The notes beneath the pieces are model-generated. The model made no database searches and was not told the origin of the DNA. It saw only the letters and a program-made list of their open reading frames with translations. A stretch of 64,000 nucleotides of DNA from Actinomycetota bacterium (GTDB lineage Bacteria; Actinomycetota; CADDZG01; JAHWKV01; JAOPZY01): NCBI GenBank assembly GCA_035765775.1, contig DASTWV010000017.1, positions 1 through 64,000 of the forward strand. The letters are read 5' to 3'. Positions 40,700 to 51,794 of this stretch are shown one piece after another. The first letter of the stretch is position 1; each line of letters starts with the position of its first letter. The position numbers and the translations under genes were made by a program.

Positions 40700-41848
40700 T
40701 CAGTGCGAGTCCAGGCTCTCCAGCATCGGCGCCAGCGGGCGGTAGGCCAGCCCGTGCGCCTCGGCCACCGGCCGGCTGACCACCGTGCCGGCGAGCACGT
40801 TGACGCCCGGGCCGAGCATCGGCTCCCGGGCAACCGCACCGGCCAAGCCGTGGGCTGCCAGTTCGAGGACGTAGGGCAGGGTGGAGTTGGTGAGGGCGTA
40901 GGTGGAGGTGTAGGGCACCGCCCCGGGCATGTTGCCCACGCAGTAGTGCACCACCCTGTCGACCACGTAGGTCGGGTGCGAGTGGGTGGTCATGCGGGAG
41001 GTCTCGAAGCAGCCGCCCTGGTCAATGGCGATGTCAACCACCACCGAGCCGGGCTTCATCGCCGCCACCAGCTCCTTGGACACCAGATGCGGGGCAAGGG
41101 CGCCGGGGACCAGCACGGCACCGATGACCAGGTCGGCCGCCAGGATGGACTCCTCGATGGTCGTCCGGTTGGACATCAGGGTCAGGATGCGCCCCTTGTG
41201 GATCGAGTCGACGTAGCGCAGCCGGTCGATCGAGCGGTCCAGGATGATGACCTCGGCCTCCATGCCCTGGGCGATCCATGCCGCATTGGCCCCGGAGATG
41301 CCGCCGCCCAGGACCACGACGCGGGCGGGCTGTACCCCGGACACGCCTCCGAGGAGGACCCCGCGGCCCCCATGCGCCCGCTCCAGCAGGGTGGCCCCCA
41401 CGTGGGGCGCCATCCGGCCGGCCACCTCGCTCATCGGGGCCAGCAGGGGCAGCCGGCCGTCCGGGGCCTGCACGGTCTCGTAGGCGATCGCCGACATGCC
41501 CGAGTCGAGGAGCGCCCGGGTCACGTCCAGGCTGGCCGCCAGGTGCAGGTAGGTGAACAGCATCCGGCGGGCGCCGCCGGGCAGCGGCCCCCCGGAGAGG
41601 CGCCCGAACTCAGCCGGGATGGGCTCCTTCACCTTGAGGATGAGCTCGGCGCCCTGCCAGACGTCGTCCACCGTGACGATCTCGGCCCCGGCCGCCCGGT
41701 AGGCGTCGTCCGGGATGGCCGACCCGGTGCCGGCGCCGCCCTCGATGAGCACCCGGTGGCCACTGTGGGTCAGCTCCCGGGCACCGGCCGGGGTGAGGGC
41801 GACCCGGTACTCGTGGTCCTTGACCTCGGACGGGACGCCGACGATCAC
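40700..41848 (-). CDS. ald: Alanine dehydrogenase
   Basis: 382 residues. NAD-dependent interconversion of alanine and pyruvate plus ammonia. VIVGVPSEVKDHEYRVALTP opens the protein, the catalytic region contains LFTYLHLAASLDVTRAL, and the nucleotide-binding Rossmann part is VVVLGGGISGANAAWIA (about 170). The GTG start overlaps the NUDIX stop (GTGA). The ald-parA-scpA order is shared with Streptomyces. Confidence 0.95.
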   Translation of the reverse strand: MIVGVPSEVKDHEYRVALTPAGARELTHSGHRVLIEGGAGTGSAIPDDAYRAAGAEIVTVDDVWQGAELILKVKEPIPAEFGRLSGGPLPGGARRMLFTYLHLAASLDVTRALLDSGMSAIAYETVQAPDGRLPLLAPMSEVAGRMAPHVGATLLERAHGGRGVLLGGVSGVQPARVVVLGGGISGANAAWIAQGMEAEVIILDRSIDRLRYVDSIHKGRILTLMSNRTTIEESILAADLVIGAVLVPGALAPHLVSKELVAAMKPGSVVVDIAIDQGGCFETSRMTTHSHPTYVVDRVVHYCVGNMPGAVPYTSTYALTNSTLPYVLELAAHGLAGAVAREPMLGPGVNVLAGTVVSRPVAEAHGLAYRPLAPMLESLDSH

Positions 41849-42411
41849 TGGCCGGCGCCCTGTGCCACCAGCAGGAGCCCGATCACGGTCTTGGAATCGA
41901 CGATCGAGCCGTCCCGCAGCGCCGCCAGGGCCTCTGCCATGGCCACCCACTCGATGGCGATCGGCTCGCCGTGGTCGGTCTCCGGCGGTGGGGCGACCCT
42001 CCGGAGCGTGCGGGCGACGTAGAGGTGGAAGCGTTCGTCGGTAAAGCCGGGCGAGCTGTAGAAGGCCCCCAGGGGGGCCCACTCGTCGGCCTGGTAGCCG
42101 GTCTCCTCCTCCAGCTCCCGCCGGGCGCACAGCTCGGGCGGCTCACCGTCCACGTCGAGCTTCCCCGCCGGGATCTCCAGGAGGTCCCTGCCCACAGCAT
42201 GGCGGTTCTGGCGCACCAGGAGGACCTCGTCGCCCAGCACCGGCACGACCGCGGCTGCTCCCGGGTGGCGTACGTAGTCCCGGTTCGTGATGTGGCCGTC
42301 CGGCAGGCGGATCCGGTCGACGACGACGCTGAAGAAGCCGCCGGTGAACGGCGTGGCCGACTCGACGACCTCGTGGTTCACCGATCCGACAACAGAACGG
42401 AGGGCGTCCAC
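41845..42411 (-). CDS. NUDIX hydrolase (ADP-ribose pyrophosphatase type)
   Basis: 188 residues. The Nudix box is complete within the two adjacent segments GKLDVDGEPPELCARRELEE and ETGYQADEW (about 88-116). IPAGKLDVDG and YSSPGFTDERFHLYVAR match the ADP-ribose pyrophosphatase subgroup, which clears ADP-ribose from the cell. Start GTG 42411; a later GTG is possible. The gene order pyrG-NUDIX is conserved in actinobacteria; xerD, which often follows, is missing here. Confidence 0.9.
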   Translation of the reverse strand: MDALRSVVGSVNHEVVESATPFTGGFFSVVVDRIRLPDGHITNRDYVRHPGAAAVVPVLGDEVLLVRQNRHAVGRDLLEIPAGKLDVDGEPPELCARRELEEETGYQADEWAPLGAFYSSPGFTDERFHLYVARTLRRVAPPPETDHGEPIAIEWVAMAEALAALRDGSIVDSKTVIGLLLVAQGAGQ

Positions 42412-42430
42412 GGCCGGAGGTGGCCCCGGA

Positions 42431-44242
<1,812 letters not shown>

Positions 44243-44343
44243 TCAGGCGGTCCCGGGCTTTGCAGCGAAGTTCATCATCCGTTCATCCGGGGACCTGTGC
44301 CCGGTATCCGGGGCCCGGCAGCGGGCGGCGTCAGCCGGCGACG

Positions 44344-44700
44344 TCAGCGGGCGACGGGGGCCTGGACCAAGCCGAACGGGCTCCCCTCGGAGTCGCGGCA
44401 CACGGCCCAGCGTTCCCCGGGATGGATGACCGAGCCGCCCAGACCCGGCACCCGGGCCAGCGCACCGGCGAGGTCCGCCACCGCGAAGTAGGGCAGCGAC
44501 ACCCGGTCGCCCGGCCCGGTGCCCCGGGCGTGCAGGCCCAGCTCGGTGCCCCCGACGTGGGTCTGCCAGCCCTCACCCTCGCCCGGGCGGCGGTCGCCGA
44601 GGGCGACCTCGAGGAGCCCGGCCCAGAAGGCTCGGGCACGGGCAGGGTCGTCGGCCGGGAACTCCACCAGCGCGATCGGCGGGTCGGTTGGGTGCTCCAT
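44344..44700 (-). CDS. VOC-family glyoxalase-like protein
   Basis: 118 residues, a single vicinal-oxygen-chelate module: PIALVEFPADDPARARAFWA at the start, YFAVADLAGALARVPGLGG in the middle and RDSEGSPFGLVQAP at the end. The substrate is unknown; relatives include glyoxalases and resistance proteins. ATG 44700 lies five bases after the stop of the MraY-like gene, so the two are probably co-transcribed. Confidence 0.75.
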   Translation of the reverse strand: MEHPTDPPIALVEFPADDPARARAFWAGLLEVALGDRRPGEGEGWQTHVGGTELGLHARGTGPGDRVSLPYFAVADLAGALARVPGLGGSVIHPGERWAVCRDSEGSPFGLVQAPVAR

Positions 44701-44705
44701 GGTGG

Positions 44706-45554
44706 TCAGCGTACCGTGCCCAGCCGGTCGACCCAGCGCAGCAGCCCGACCCCCTCGATCGCGGAGGAGAACGACCAGCGTTCCGAGGCGAGGGTCAGCA
44801 CGGCCAGCACGGCCAGCACCACCAGGCGCCCCGGGATGCCGAGGGTGAGCGCCGCCCCGGCGCCCAGCACCGCTCCGAGCAGGTTGGCCCCGGCGTCCCC
44901 CAGCATGCCCCGCTCCCGCAGGTCGGGGGCCAGCCACACCGCCGCCGCCCCCGCCACCGGCAGGGACAGCACGACGTAGGCGCTTCCCCAGGAGGTGGCG
45001 GCGAGGAGCACCCAGAACGGCAGGAAACTCTTGGTGGCCCGGCCCGGGCGCAGGTCGAGGAGGTTGACGACGTTGGCAGCCAGCGCCACGATCGCCGCAT
45101 CCAGGAGTGCCGGGCCGAGGTCGTGCTCCCAGAGCGCCGCCGCCACCAGGGCGACCGCCGCCCCGCCCGCCGCCTTGACCGCGCCCCCGGTGAGCTGCCC
45201 CTCGCCGAGGGCGCGCAGGTGGCCCTTGAACCCGCGGGCGTGGCCGGCGTCGGCCCGGTCGTCCAGGAGGCCGAGAGCGAAGAACCCGAGGGCGGCGACG
45301 ACCATCCCGGCGTGGTCGCCCGAGTGCAGCGTGGCCCCCGCCGGCCCGCGCAGGTGGAGCAGGGTGCTGATGCTGAGGGCGGCCTCCCCGGCCAGCAGCG
45401 CGGCGAGCAGGACCACCCCACCCACCATCGGCAGCTGGGTGCCGCGGAAGTTGGCCCGCAGCAGCCCGGCCGGGGGTGAGGCAAGCAGGGCGGAGGTGAC
45501 CGGGGCGGCGGCTCCCACTGCGAGCACCACGAGCGCGACCGCCAACGCCACCAT
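44706..45554 (-). CDS. MraY/WecA-like glycosyl-1-phosphate transferase
   Basis: 282 residues with about nine or ten membrane helices. Catalytic-site motifs are present in reduced form: LLDDRADAGHARGFKGH (DD near 98), NVVNLLDLRPGRATKSF (around 162-178) and MLGDAGANLLGAVLG (near 217). The family attaches sugar-phosphates to polyprenyl-phosphate. It is shorter than MraY (about 360), so another lipid-linked sugar is more likely than the peptidoglycan precursor. It is divergent from murJ, with other envelope genes beyond. Confidence 0.75.
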   Translation of the reverse strand: MVALAVALVVLAVGAAAPVTSALLASPPAGLLRANFRGTQLPMVGGVVLLAALLAGEAALSISTLLHLRGPAGATLHSGDHAGMVVAALGFFALGLLDDRADAGHARGFKGHLRALGEGQLTGGAVKAAGGAAVALVAAALWEHDLGPALLDAAIVALAANVVNLLDLRPGRATKSFLPFWVLLAATSWGSAYVVLSLPVAGAAAVWLAPDLRERGMLGDAGANLLGAVLGAGAALTLGIPGRLVVLAVLAVLTLASERWSFSSAIEGVGLLRWVDRLGTVR

Positions 45555-45623
45555 GGAAGCCCACGATACCGGGGGACCTGCCCAGTTCCCGGGATCTGCG
45601 GGGCAGGCCGGTAGGCTTGGGCC

Positions 45624-47339
45624 GTGAAACCCCGAATGGCGTCCCGGGGCGCGCCCGACCCGGCGGCGGAGGCCGGGCCGGAGCAGGGTCCCCCGGCCGG
45701 CACGAGCCCTCCGGCGGCCGAGCGGGGCGCTGCCGTGGTGGCCGCCCTGACCGCTGCCAGCCGGGGCATGGGCCTGATCCGCACGGTGGTCGCCACCGCC
45801 GTCCTCGGCCTCACGTTCCTGGGGAACACCTACGCCAGCACCAACTCCACCTCCAACCTGCTGTTCGACCTCTTCGCCGGCGGGGCGCTCTCGGCGGTGG
45901 TGGTGCCCTGCCTCAGCGCCGCGCTGTCGGGTGGCGACCCCAGCAGCGCTGGGGAGGACGCGGACTCGACGGCGAGCGCCCTGCTGAACGTCGCCCTGCT
46001 CTGCCTGACCCCGGTGGTCCTCGCCGGCGTGCTGGCCCGGGGGCCGGTGATGGACCTGCTCACCGCCAGCGTGCACAACCCGGCGGTCCGTCACCGGGAG
46101 CAGGCGCTCGGGGCCTTCCTCCTGCTGGCGTTCCTGCCCCAGATCTGGCTCTACGCCATCGGGGCGGTCACCACCGGCGCCCTCCACGCCCGCCACCGTT
46201 TCGCCGGCCCGGCCCTGGCGCCGCTGGTGTCCAGCGTCGTGGTCACCGGGTCGTACCTTCTCTATGCCGCCGTGGAGCGGGGTCACGCCTCCCAGCTCGG
46301 GCGGATCTCGGGCCCGGGCAAGCTGCTGCTCGGGCTCGGCACCACCGCCGGGGTGCTGGCGCTCACCCTGGCGGTGCTGGTGCCCGCCGCCCGGCTGGGA
46401 ATGCGCTGGCGCCCCACGCTGCGCATCCCGCCCGAGGCCCGGCGCCTGACCCGCCGCCTTCTCGGATCCGCACTGGCGGCGGTGGCCATGGAGCAGCTCC
46501 TGCTCGGCCTCGTCCTGGTGCTGGGCAACGGGGTGGACGGTGGGGTCGTGGCCTACTACCTCGGCTTCACCCTGCTGGAGCTGCCCTGGGCGATCCTCGC
46601 CGTGCCGATCGCCGTCGCCGCCTTCCCGGGCCTCTCGGGCGCTGCCGCCCGGGCCGACACCGGCGCCTTCGCCGAGCGGTGTGCCGCCGCCACCCGCAAC
46701 GTCGTCGTCCTGGCGCTCGGGGGCAGCGCCGCGATGCTGGCGCTCGCCGGCCCGGGCACCCACCTGCTCCTCGACCTCGGCATCGGGGGCGGGGCGCGCG
46801 CGGCCGGGCTGCTCGCCCCGGCGGTGGCCGCGTTCGCCCCCGGGCTCACCGGCTACGGGGCCTACGCCCTGCTCACCCGGGTGGCGTACGCGGTGGGCGA
46901 CGGGCGCTCGCCCACCCTGGGCGCGGCGGCCGGCTTCGGCGGCGCCGCAGCGCTCACCGCGGTGGCCTTCCTGCTCTTCTCCGGCCGGGTGCTGATCGCC
47001 GGCATGGCGGCAGCGTTTTCGATCGGCATCACGGCCGGGGCGGTGCTCATGGCCGGGCGGCTGGCCCGGGCGGCCGGGCGCGCCGCGTTCGCCGGCACGG
47101 GCGCCACTCTGGCCCGCGGGTTGGCCGCCGCCGTGCTGGCGGCCGGCCTGGGCATCGGCGCGGCCCACCTGATCGGCTCCGGGGGCACGGCGCACAACGC
47201 CGGCTCCGCCGCGGTGGTCGCTGCGGTGGCCATCGCCGCCTACCTGGGGGTGCTGCACGGGCTGGGCGACCGCCAGCTCCCCCGTGCGGTGGCGGCGGCC
47301 CGCGGGAAGCTGGTGCCGGGCGCGGGGCAGGCGCCGTGA
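45624..47339 (+). CDS. murJ: Lipid II flippase MurJ-like (MviN family)
   Basis: 571 residues, about 14 membrane helices, matching MurJ topology. The N-terminal 35 residues are hydrophilic. AAVVAALTAASRGMGLIRTV and LFDLFAGGALSAVVVPCL correspond to the first helices, and GALHARHRFAGPALAPLVSS to the conserved loop. It probably moves lipid-linked wall precursors outward. GTG start 69 bases from the divergent MraY-like gene; the stop overlaps the next start (GTGA). Confidence 0.85.
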   Translation: MKPRMASRGAPDPAAEAGPEQGPPAGTSPPAAERGAAVVAALTAASRGMGLIRTVVATAVLGLTFLGNTYASTNSTSNLLFDLFAGGALSAVVVPCLSAALSGGDPSSAGEDADSTASALLNVALLCLTPVVLAGVLARGPVMDLLTASVHNPAVRHREQALGAFLLLAFLPQIWLYAIGAVTTGALHARHRFAGPALAPLVSSVVVTGSYLLYAAVERGHASQLGRISGPGKLLLGLGTTAGVLALTLAVLVPAARLGMRWRPTLRIPPEARRLTRRLLGSALAAVAMEQLLLGLVLVLGNGVDGGVVAYYLGFTLLELPWAILAVPIAVAAFPGLSGAAARADTGAFAERCAAATRNVVVLALGGSAAMLALAGPGTHLLLDLGIGGGARAAGLLAPAVAAFAPGLTGYGAYALLTRVAYAVGDGRSPTLGAAAGFGGAAALTAVAFLLFSGRVLIAGMAAAFSIGITAGAVLMAGRLARAAGRAAFAGTGATLARGLAAAVLAAGLGIGAAHLIGSGGTAHNAGSAAVVAAVAIAAYLGVLHGLGDRQLPRAVAAARGKLVPGAGQAP

Positions 47340-48487
47340 AGCCGGAGATCCCCCCCGCCCGCATCGTGCAGGTCACCGCGCAGACCACCGGCGGCATCGG
47401 GCGGCACGTGTCGTCGCTGCTGCCCGAGCTCCTCTCCCGGGGCGCCCGGGTCGAAGTCGCCGCCCCCCGGTCCACCGGGGGCCTGGGCGCCGAGGCCATG
47501 GGCACGCCGTTCTGGCCGGTCGAGATCCCCCGGCTGCCCTCCCCGGTCCCGGCGGTGTCGGCGCTCTGGGAGCTGCGCCGGGCGCTGGGCAAAGCCGACC
47601 TGGTGCACGCCCACGGGATCCGGGCCGGCCTGGCTGCCGGGGCCGCCGCCCGCTCGGACGCCGTCCCGCACCTGGTGGTCACCATCCACAACGCGGTCTT
47701 CGAGTCCGGCCCCACCCGCAAGGGGGCGGAGACCGTGGCCCACCGGATGCTGGCGCTGCTCGCCGAGTGCCGCATCTGCGTCTCCGAGGACCTCGCCCGC
47801 GCCGCCCGGGCGGCGGCCCCGGCGAAGGCGGGCTCGGTGCTGGTCATCCCGGCGGGTTCCGACCCGGCCATGCCGCCTCCCGAGGAGGTCGCCGCCGCCC
47901 GTTCGGCGCTGGGGTTGGCTAAGGGCCAGCGCCTGATCGTGGGCGTCGGGCGCCTGGACCAGCAGAAGGGCTTCGACATCCTGATCGAGGCCGCCGCCCG
48001 GCTGGACGGCAACCCGCCCGCCCAGATCGTCATCTGCGGCGAGGGGCCGGAGCGGCCCGACCTGGAGAACCGCATCCGGGGCCTGCCCAATCCCGCGGCG
48101 GTCCGCCTTCTGGGCAACCGGCGGGACGCCAAGGCCCTGACCGCAGCCGCCGATATCTTCTGCATGCCGTCGCGCTGGGAGGGCAGCCCGCTGGCCCTGC
48201 ACGAGGCCCTCACCGCCGGCCGACCGGTCGTCGCCGCGGCCACCGGGGGCATCCCCGAGCTGATGGGCTTCGGCGAGGCCGGGCTGCTGGTCCCCCCGGA
48301 GGATCCCAGCGCCCTGGCCGCCGCCCTCCGGCGGGTCCTGGAGGACGCCACTCTCGCCGACCGGATCTCGACCGCCGCAGTGCGGGCCGGGGCGGCCTGG
48401 CCGGATGCCGCCGCCACCGCCCGCCGGGTGGCGGACGTCTACGAGGAGCTCCTGGGGCGCCCGCTCGGCGCCAGCCTGGGAGGGTGA
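47336..48487 (+). CDS. GT4-family glycosyltransferase
   Basis: 383 residues, GT-B fold. The N-terminal acceptor domain has VTAQTTGGIGRHVSSLLPEL; the C-terminal nucleotide-sugar domain has LIVGVGRLDQQKGFDILIEA (about 202-221) and the EX7E motif in SRWEGSPLALHEALTAGRPV (about 281-300). The sugar and acceptor are unknown. It is translationally coupled on both sides (GTGA overlaps) with murJ and the phosphatase-like gene, so all three probably serve one envelope step. Confidence 0.85.
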   Translation: MKPEIPPARIVQVTAQTTGGIGRHVSSLLPELLSRGARVEVAAPRSTGGLGAEAMGTPFWPVEIPRLPSPVPAVSALWELRRALGKADLVHAHGIRAGLAAGAAARSDAVPHLVVTIHNAVFESGPTRKGAETVAHRMLALLAECRICVSEDLARAARAAAPAKAGSVLVIPAGSDPAMPPPEEVAAARSALGLAKGQRLIVGVGRLDQQKGFDILIEAAARLDGNPPAQIVICGEGPERPDLENRIRGLPNPAAVRLLGNRRDAKALTAAADIFCMPSRWEGSPLALHEALTAGRPVVAAATGGIPELMGFGEAGLLVPPEDPSALAAALRRVLEDATLADRISTAAVRAGAAWPDAAATARRVADVYEELLGRPLGASLGG

Positions 48488-50727
48488 CCGCCCGGCGCTT
48501 TGTCGCGGCCGCCGGGGTGGCCTTGGTGGTCCTCTCCCCGCTGGCACTGGTCACTGTCCCGGCATCGGCCGCGCCTGCCCGTGCGGCACGTGCCCCCGCG
48601 GCGGGCGCCCGTGCGCCGGTGCCCGCCCACGTGGTGATCGTCAGCATGCCCGGGGTCACCTGGCGCGACGTCATGGCGGGCTCGGCGCCCACGCTGCGGC
48701 GGCTTGCCCAGGGCGGGGCCGTGGGCGCGCTGTCGGTGCGGGTGGTCGACACCCCGACCGACCTCGCCTCGGCCTTCGCCACCATCGGCGCCGGCAACCG
48801 GGCCCGGGGTGGCGGGCCGGCAACGGGTCGCATCCAACCCAACGCCGGACCGCTCCCCGGGGGCGGGCTGCTGGTGTCCCAGTGGGGGGCGGTTGTCGCC
48901 GACAACGCCAGACTGCACTTCGGGGCGGTGCCCGGGGCGCTGGGCTCGGCCCTGCACCGGGCCGGCCTGAAGACGGCCGTGGTGGGCAACGAGGACGAGG
49001 TGATCGCCGGTGTGCGCACCCCGGAGCGCTCCGCCGCCCTGGCGCTGGCCGATGCATCCGGGAGGGTGGACATCGGCGACGTCGGCGAGGACATGTCGCC
49101 GGGTACCGCACTCGCCGGCCAGGAGGACCCGGCAGCCATCGCCACGGCGACCGTGACCGCGCTCGGCTCGGCCCAGGTCGTCCTGGTGGACCTCGCCGAG
49201 ACCCGCCGGGTGGGTGACGCCCTGGCCAAGACGGCGCCGCCGGGCGGGAATGTGTCCTACCCGGCCCGCACCGCCGCCCTCGAGCGCGACGACCAAGCCC
49301 TGGCCGCCGTCCTCGCCCGGGTCGACCTGCACACCGACACCGTGGTGGTCCTGGCGCCCGCCGGCATGGGGGCGGGCTGGCCCGACACCCTGACGGTGGC
49401 GGCGGAGGCCGGGGTGGGGGTCACCCCCGGTGGGTGGCTCACCTCGGCGACCACCCACCGCGACGGGCTGGTCACGCTGCCCGATGTTGCCCCCGGGATC
49501 CTCTCCCAGCTCCACCTGGCGGTGCCCACCTCGATGACCGGCTCGGTGCTGCACAGCGTGGCGGCAGGCGGGGTGGACCGCATGGCAGTTCTGGTCGGGC
49601 TGCAGGAGTCCTCGACCGCCTACCGCAACCGGATCGCCCCCTTCATCGTCGTGCTTTCCCTCCTGGGCGTGGCCGTGTTCGCAGCCGGGGTGGTGGCAAT
49701 GGGGCGAGGGCGGGGCCGGGGGCGGCCGTTCCCGCCGGCGCTGCGCATGGCCGTCGTGCTCGGGGGGCTGGCGGTGGGCGCCGCCCCGGTGGGGGCGCTG
49801 GTGCAGGCGGCGCTGGGGGCCGAGCGGTGGGGGGGACCCGGGGCCGCCTTGGTGCTCGTCGCCGCTGACCTCGTGGTGGTCGCCGTGGCCCTCGCCGGGC
49901 CCTGGCGCTCGCGCCGCGCCGGCCCCGCCGCCTTTGTGGCCATCCTGACGCTGGCCGTGATCGCCGGCGACCTGCTGACCGGCTCCCACGGCCAGCTGGT
50001 CAGCCTCATGGGGTACTCGCCGATCGAGGCGGGCCGGTTCTACGGGCTGTCCCCGCTGTCCTTCGCCATCCTGGCCAGCGAGGTGCTGGTGGTGGCCGGC
50101 GTGGCAGCCGCGGCCCGTTCCCGCCCGGCGGTGATCGCCCTGCTGATCGGGGCGGTGGTCGTCGGCCTCGCGGGCGCGCCCATGCTGGGAGCCAAGTTCG
50201 GCGCCATCCTGTCCCTGGTCCCGGCCTTCGGGTTGCTGGCACTGCTGGTCACCCGCCGACGCCTGCCGGCAGGCCGGTCAGCGGTCCTGGGCGCGGCGGC
50301 GGTGCTGGCGGCCGGGGTGGTGGCCCTCGGGATCGGCATCCTGGACTCCCTGCGCCCGGCGCAGTCGCAGACCCACATCGGCAGGTTCGTAAGGGCGCTG
50401 TTCGGCGGCGGGCCGGGCGGGGTGAAGGACGTGATCCTGCGCAAGGCGGATGCCAACCTGGGCGTCTACGTGCACGTGCCGGTGGCGCTGGTGATCCCCG
50501 CCGCCCTGGCGCTGGTGGGTGTCGCCCTCCTGCAGCCCCCGGCCTGGCTGGCCGCCCGCCTGGAGGCGATCCCCGGGCTGCGGGCGGGGCTGCTGGCCGC
50601 CGCGGCAGCCAACGTGCTGGGGCTGGCGGTGAACGACTCCGGCGTGGCCATACCGGCGATGGGCTTGGCGGTCGGCATCCCGCTGCTGGTGGCCCTGCTG
50701 GTACGGGTGGAGCCGGCCCCCGAGTAA
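48484..50727 (+). CDS. Membrane protein with extracellular alkaline-phosphatase-like domain
   Basis: 747 residues. A signal peptide or first helix (ARRFVAAAGVALVVLSPLAL) is followed by an extracellular domain of about 320 residues that opens HVVIVSMPGVTWRDVMAGSA and continues PTLRRLAQGGAVGALSVR, the pattern of the alkaline-phosphatase superfamily as found in a little-studied actinobacterial family. The C-terminal half (about 375-745) has around ten membrane helices. It may act on a phosphorylated wall glycan or lipid made with MurJ and the glycosyltransferase, with which it shares GTGA coupling; this is inference. Confidence 0.7.
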   Translation: MTARRFVAAAGVALVVLSPLALVTVPASAAPARAARAPAAGARAPVPAHVVIVSMPGVTWRDVMAGSAPTLRRLAQGGAVGALSVRVVDTPTDLASAFATIGAGNRARGGGPATGRIQPNAGPLPGGGLLVSQWGAVVADNARLHFGAVPGALGSALHRAGLKTAVVGNEDEVIAGVRTPERSAALALADASGRVDIGDVGEDMSPGTALAGQEDPAAIATATVTALGSAQVVLVDLAETRRVGDALAKTAPPGGNVSYPARTAALERDDQALAAVLARVDLHTDTVVVLAPAGMGAGWPDTLTVAAEAGVGVTPGGWLTSATTHRDGLVTLPDVAPGILSQLHLAVPTSMTGSVLHSVAAGGVDRMAVLVGLQESSTAYRNRIAPFIVVLSLLGVAVFAAGVVAMGRGRGRGRPFPPALRMAVVLGGLAVGAAPVGALVQAALGAERWGGPGAALVLVAADLVVVAVALAGPWRSRRAGPAAFVAILTLAVIAGDLLTGSHGQLVSLMGYSPIEAGRFYGLSPLSFAILASEVLVVAGVAAAARSRPAVIALLIGAVVVGLAGAPMLGAKFGAILSLVPAFGLLALLVTRRRLPAGRSAVLGAAAVLAAGVVALGIGILDSLRPAQSQTHIGRFVRALFGGGPGGVKDVILRKADANLGVYVHVPVALVIPAALALVGVALLQPPAWLAARLEAIPGLRAGLLAAAAANVLGLAVNDSGVAIPAMGLAVGIPLLVALLVRVEPAPE

Positions 50728-50731
50728 GTCA

Positions 50732-50768
50732 GGGACATTTGTCCCGCCATCTGGGACAAATGTCCCCC
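50732..50768. repeat. Double-palindrome intergenic repeat, copy 2
   Basis: GGGACATTTGTCCC, eight bases, GGGACAAATGTCCC. It starts five bases after the stop of the phosphatase-like gene and lies in the gap to the convergent mctB. As at copy 1 it is followed by GGTTCGCC. It probably works as a bidirectional terminator here. Confidence 0.85.
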
Positions 50769-50830
50769 GGTTCGCCCCAAACGGCAGGGCGAGGCCGGAA
50801 TCGCCGGCCGGGCTGCGTCGCTCGTTACTG

Positions 50831-51790
50831 CTAGTGCCCCGTCCCGCCGCCGGCCGACGAGGCCGTCCCGGGCGAGGGCGCCGGGCTCGGCAGCACGGCT
50901 GAGGCGCCGGGCCCGGACCCGTAGTCGCCCCAGACCCCGCCCGCCGCGGCCTGGAGGCCGAGCACGACGTCGGTCTGGCCGATGGGGCCGTCCACCCCGT
51001 CCACCGTCACCACCCGCAGGGTGTCGTCGCCCCGGACCTCGGACAGCACCGGCAGCGGGCTGGTCCCGTCCTCACCGATGGCCAGCAGGGTGCTGCCTAC
51101 CGACAGGTCCCGGGCGAGGGGGAGGATCAGGGTCCGCCCCAGGTCGGGGCTGGGCTTCGACCCGGACGTGGGCTCGACCGGGGCCAGGAGGACCACGGCC
51201 GCCCCGGGAGTGCTCACCGACGCCGGCGCCGCGGGCGACGGCACCGTGTTGGCGTGGGCGAGGCCGGCGTCCAGCAGGCGTTGGAAGGCCCCGGGCGACT
51301 TGCCGTCCAGGGCGTCGGCCAGGTGCTGGACGAGCGCCGCGGCCACCGCCTCGGCGCCGGTCGAGGTCACCCCGAGAGCCGCGGCCACCTGCGCCCGGGT
51401 GCCGTCGTCCGGCAGCGCCATCTTGGAGGACAGCAGGACGAACGAACCCTCCAGGCGGGCTCCCGCCTGGAGCAGCGTGGTGGCCACCCCCGAGACGTCG
51501 GTGGAGGGCGTGGTGTCGAAGGACACCAGCACGGTGGGCCGGCCGGCGAGCGCTCCGGCCACCAACCGGTCCCGCGCCGCCCCGGCGAAGGCGCTGAAGG
51601 AGCCGACCTGCTGGGTGAGCCCGTTGATCTGGGTCTCGAGGCTGGTCTCTTGCTTGTTGAGCTCGTCGAGCGACGTGTGCAGCGCCTTGATGGTGGCGGG
51701 CGAGATGAAGGTCGTGCCCGCCAGGACCCCGAGGCCGAGGGCCAGGAAAACCGCGATCAGGCTGACGATGTGCTGCCGGAGGGTGAGCAC
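50831..51790 (-). CDS. mctB: MctB-like copper transport protein (DUF3186)
   Basis: 319 residues. One N-terminal membrane helix (about 7-27, SLIAVFLALGLGVLAGTTFI), a coiled coil (35-70) and an outer domain with a Pro/Ser/Gly-rich C terminus. It matches mycobacterial Rv1698 (MctB), an outer-envelope protein needed for copper tolerance; whether that role holds in a cell without a mycolate outer membrane is unclear. Start GTG with its stop-side neighbour SteA four bases upstream, the same order as in Mycobacterium. Confidence 0.82.
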   Translation of the reverse strand: MLTLRQHIVSLIAVFLALGLGVLAGTTFISPATIKALHTSLDELNKQETSLETQINGLTQQVGSFSAFAGAARDRLVAGALAGRPTVLVSFDTTPSTDVSGVATTLLQAGARLEGSFVLLSSKMALPDDGTRAQVAAALGVTSTGAEAVAAALVQHLADALDGKSPGAFQRLLDAGLAHANTVPSPAAPASVSTPGAAVVLLAPVEPTSGSKPSPDLGRTLILPLARDLSVGSTLLAIGEDGTSPLPVLSEVRGDDTLRVVTVDGVDGPIGQTDVVLGLQAAAGGVWGDYGSGPGASAVLPSPAPSPGTASSAGGGTGH

Positions 51791-51794
51791 GCGG

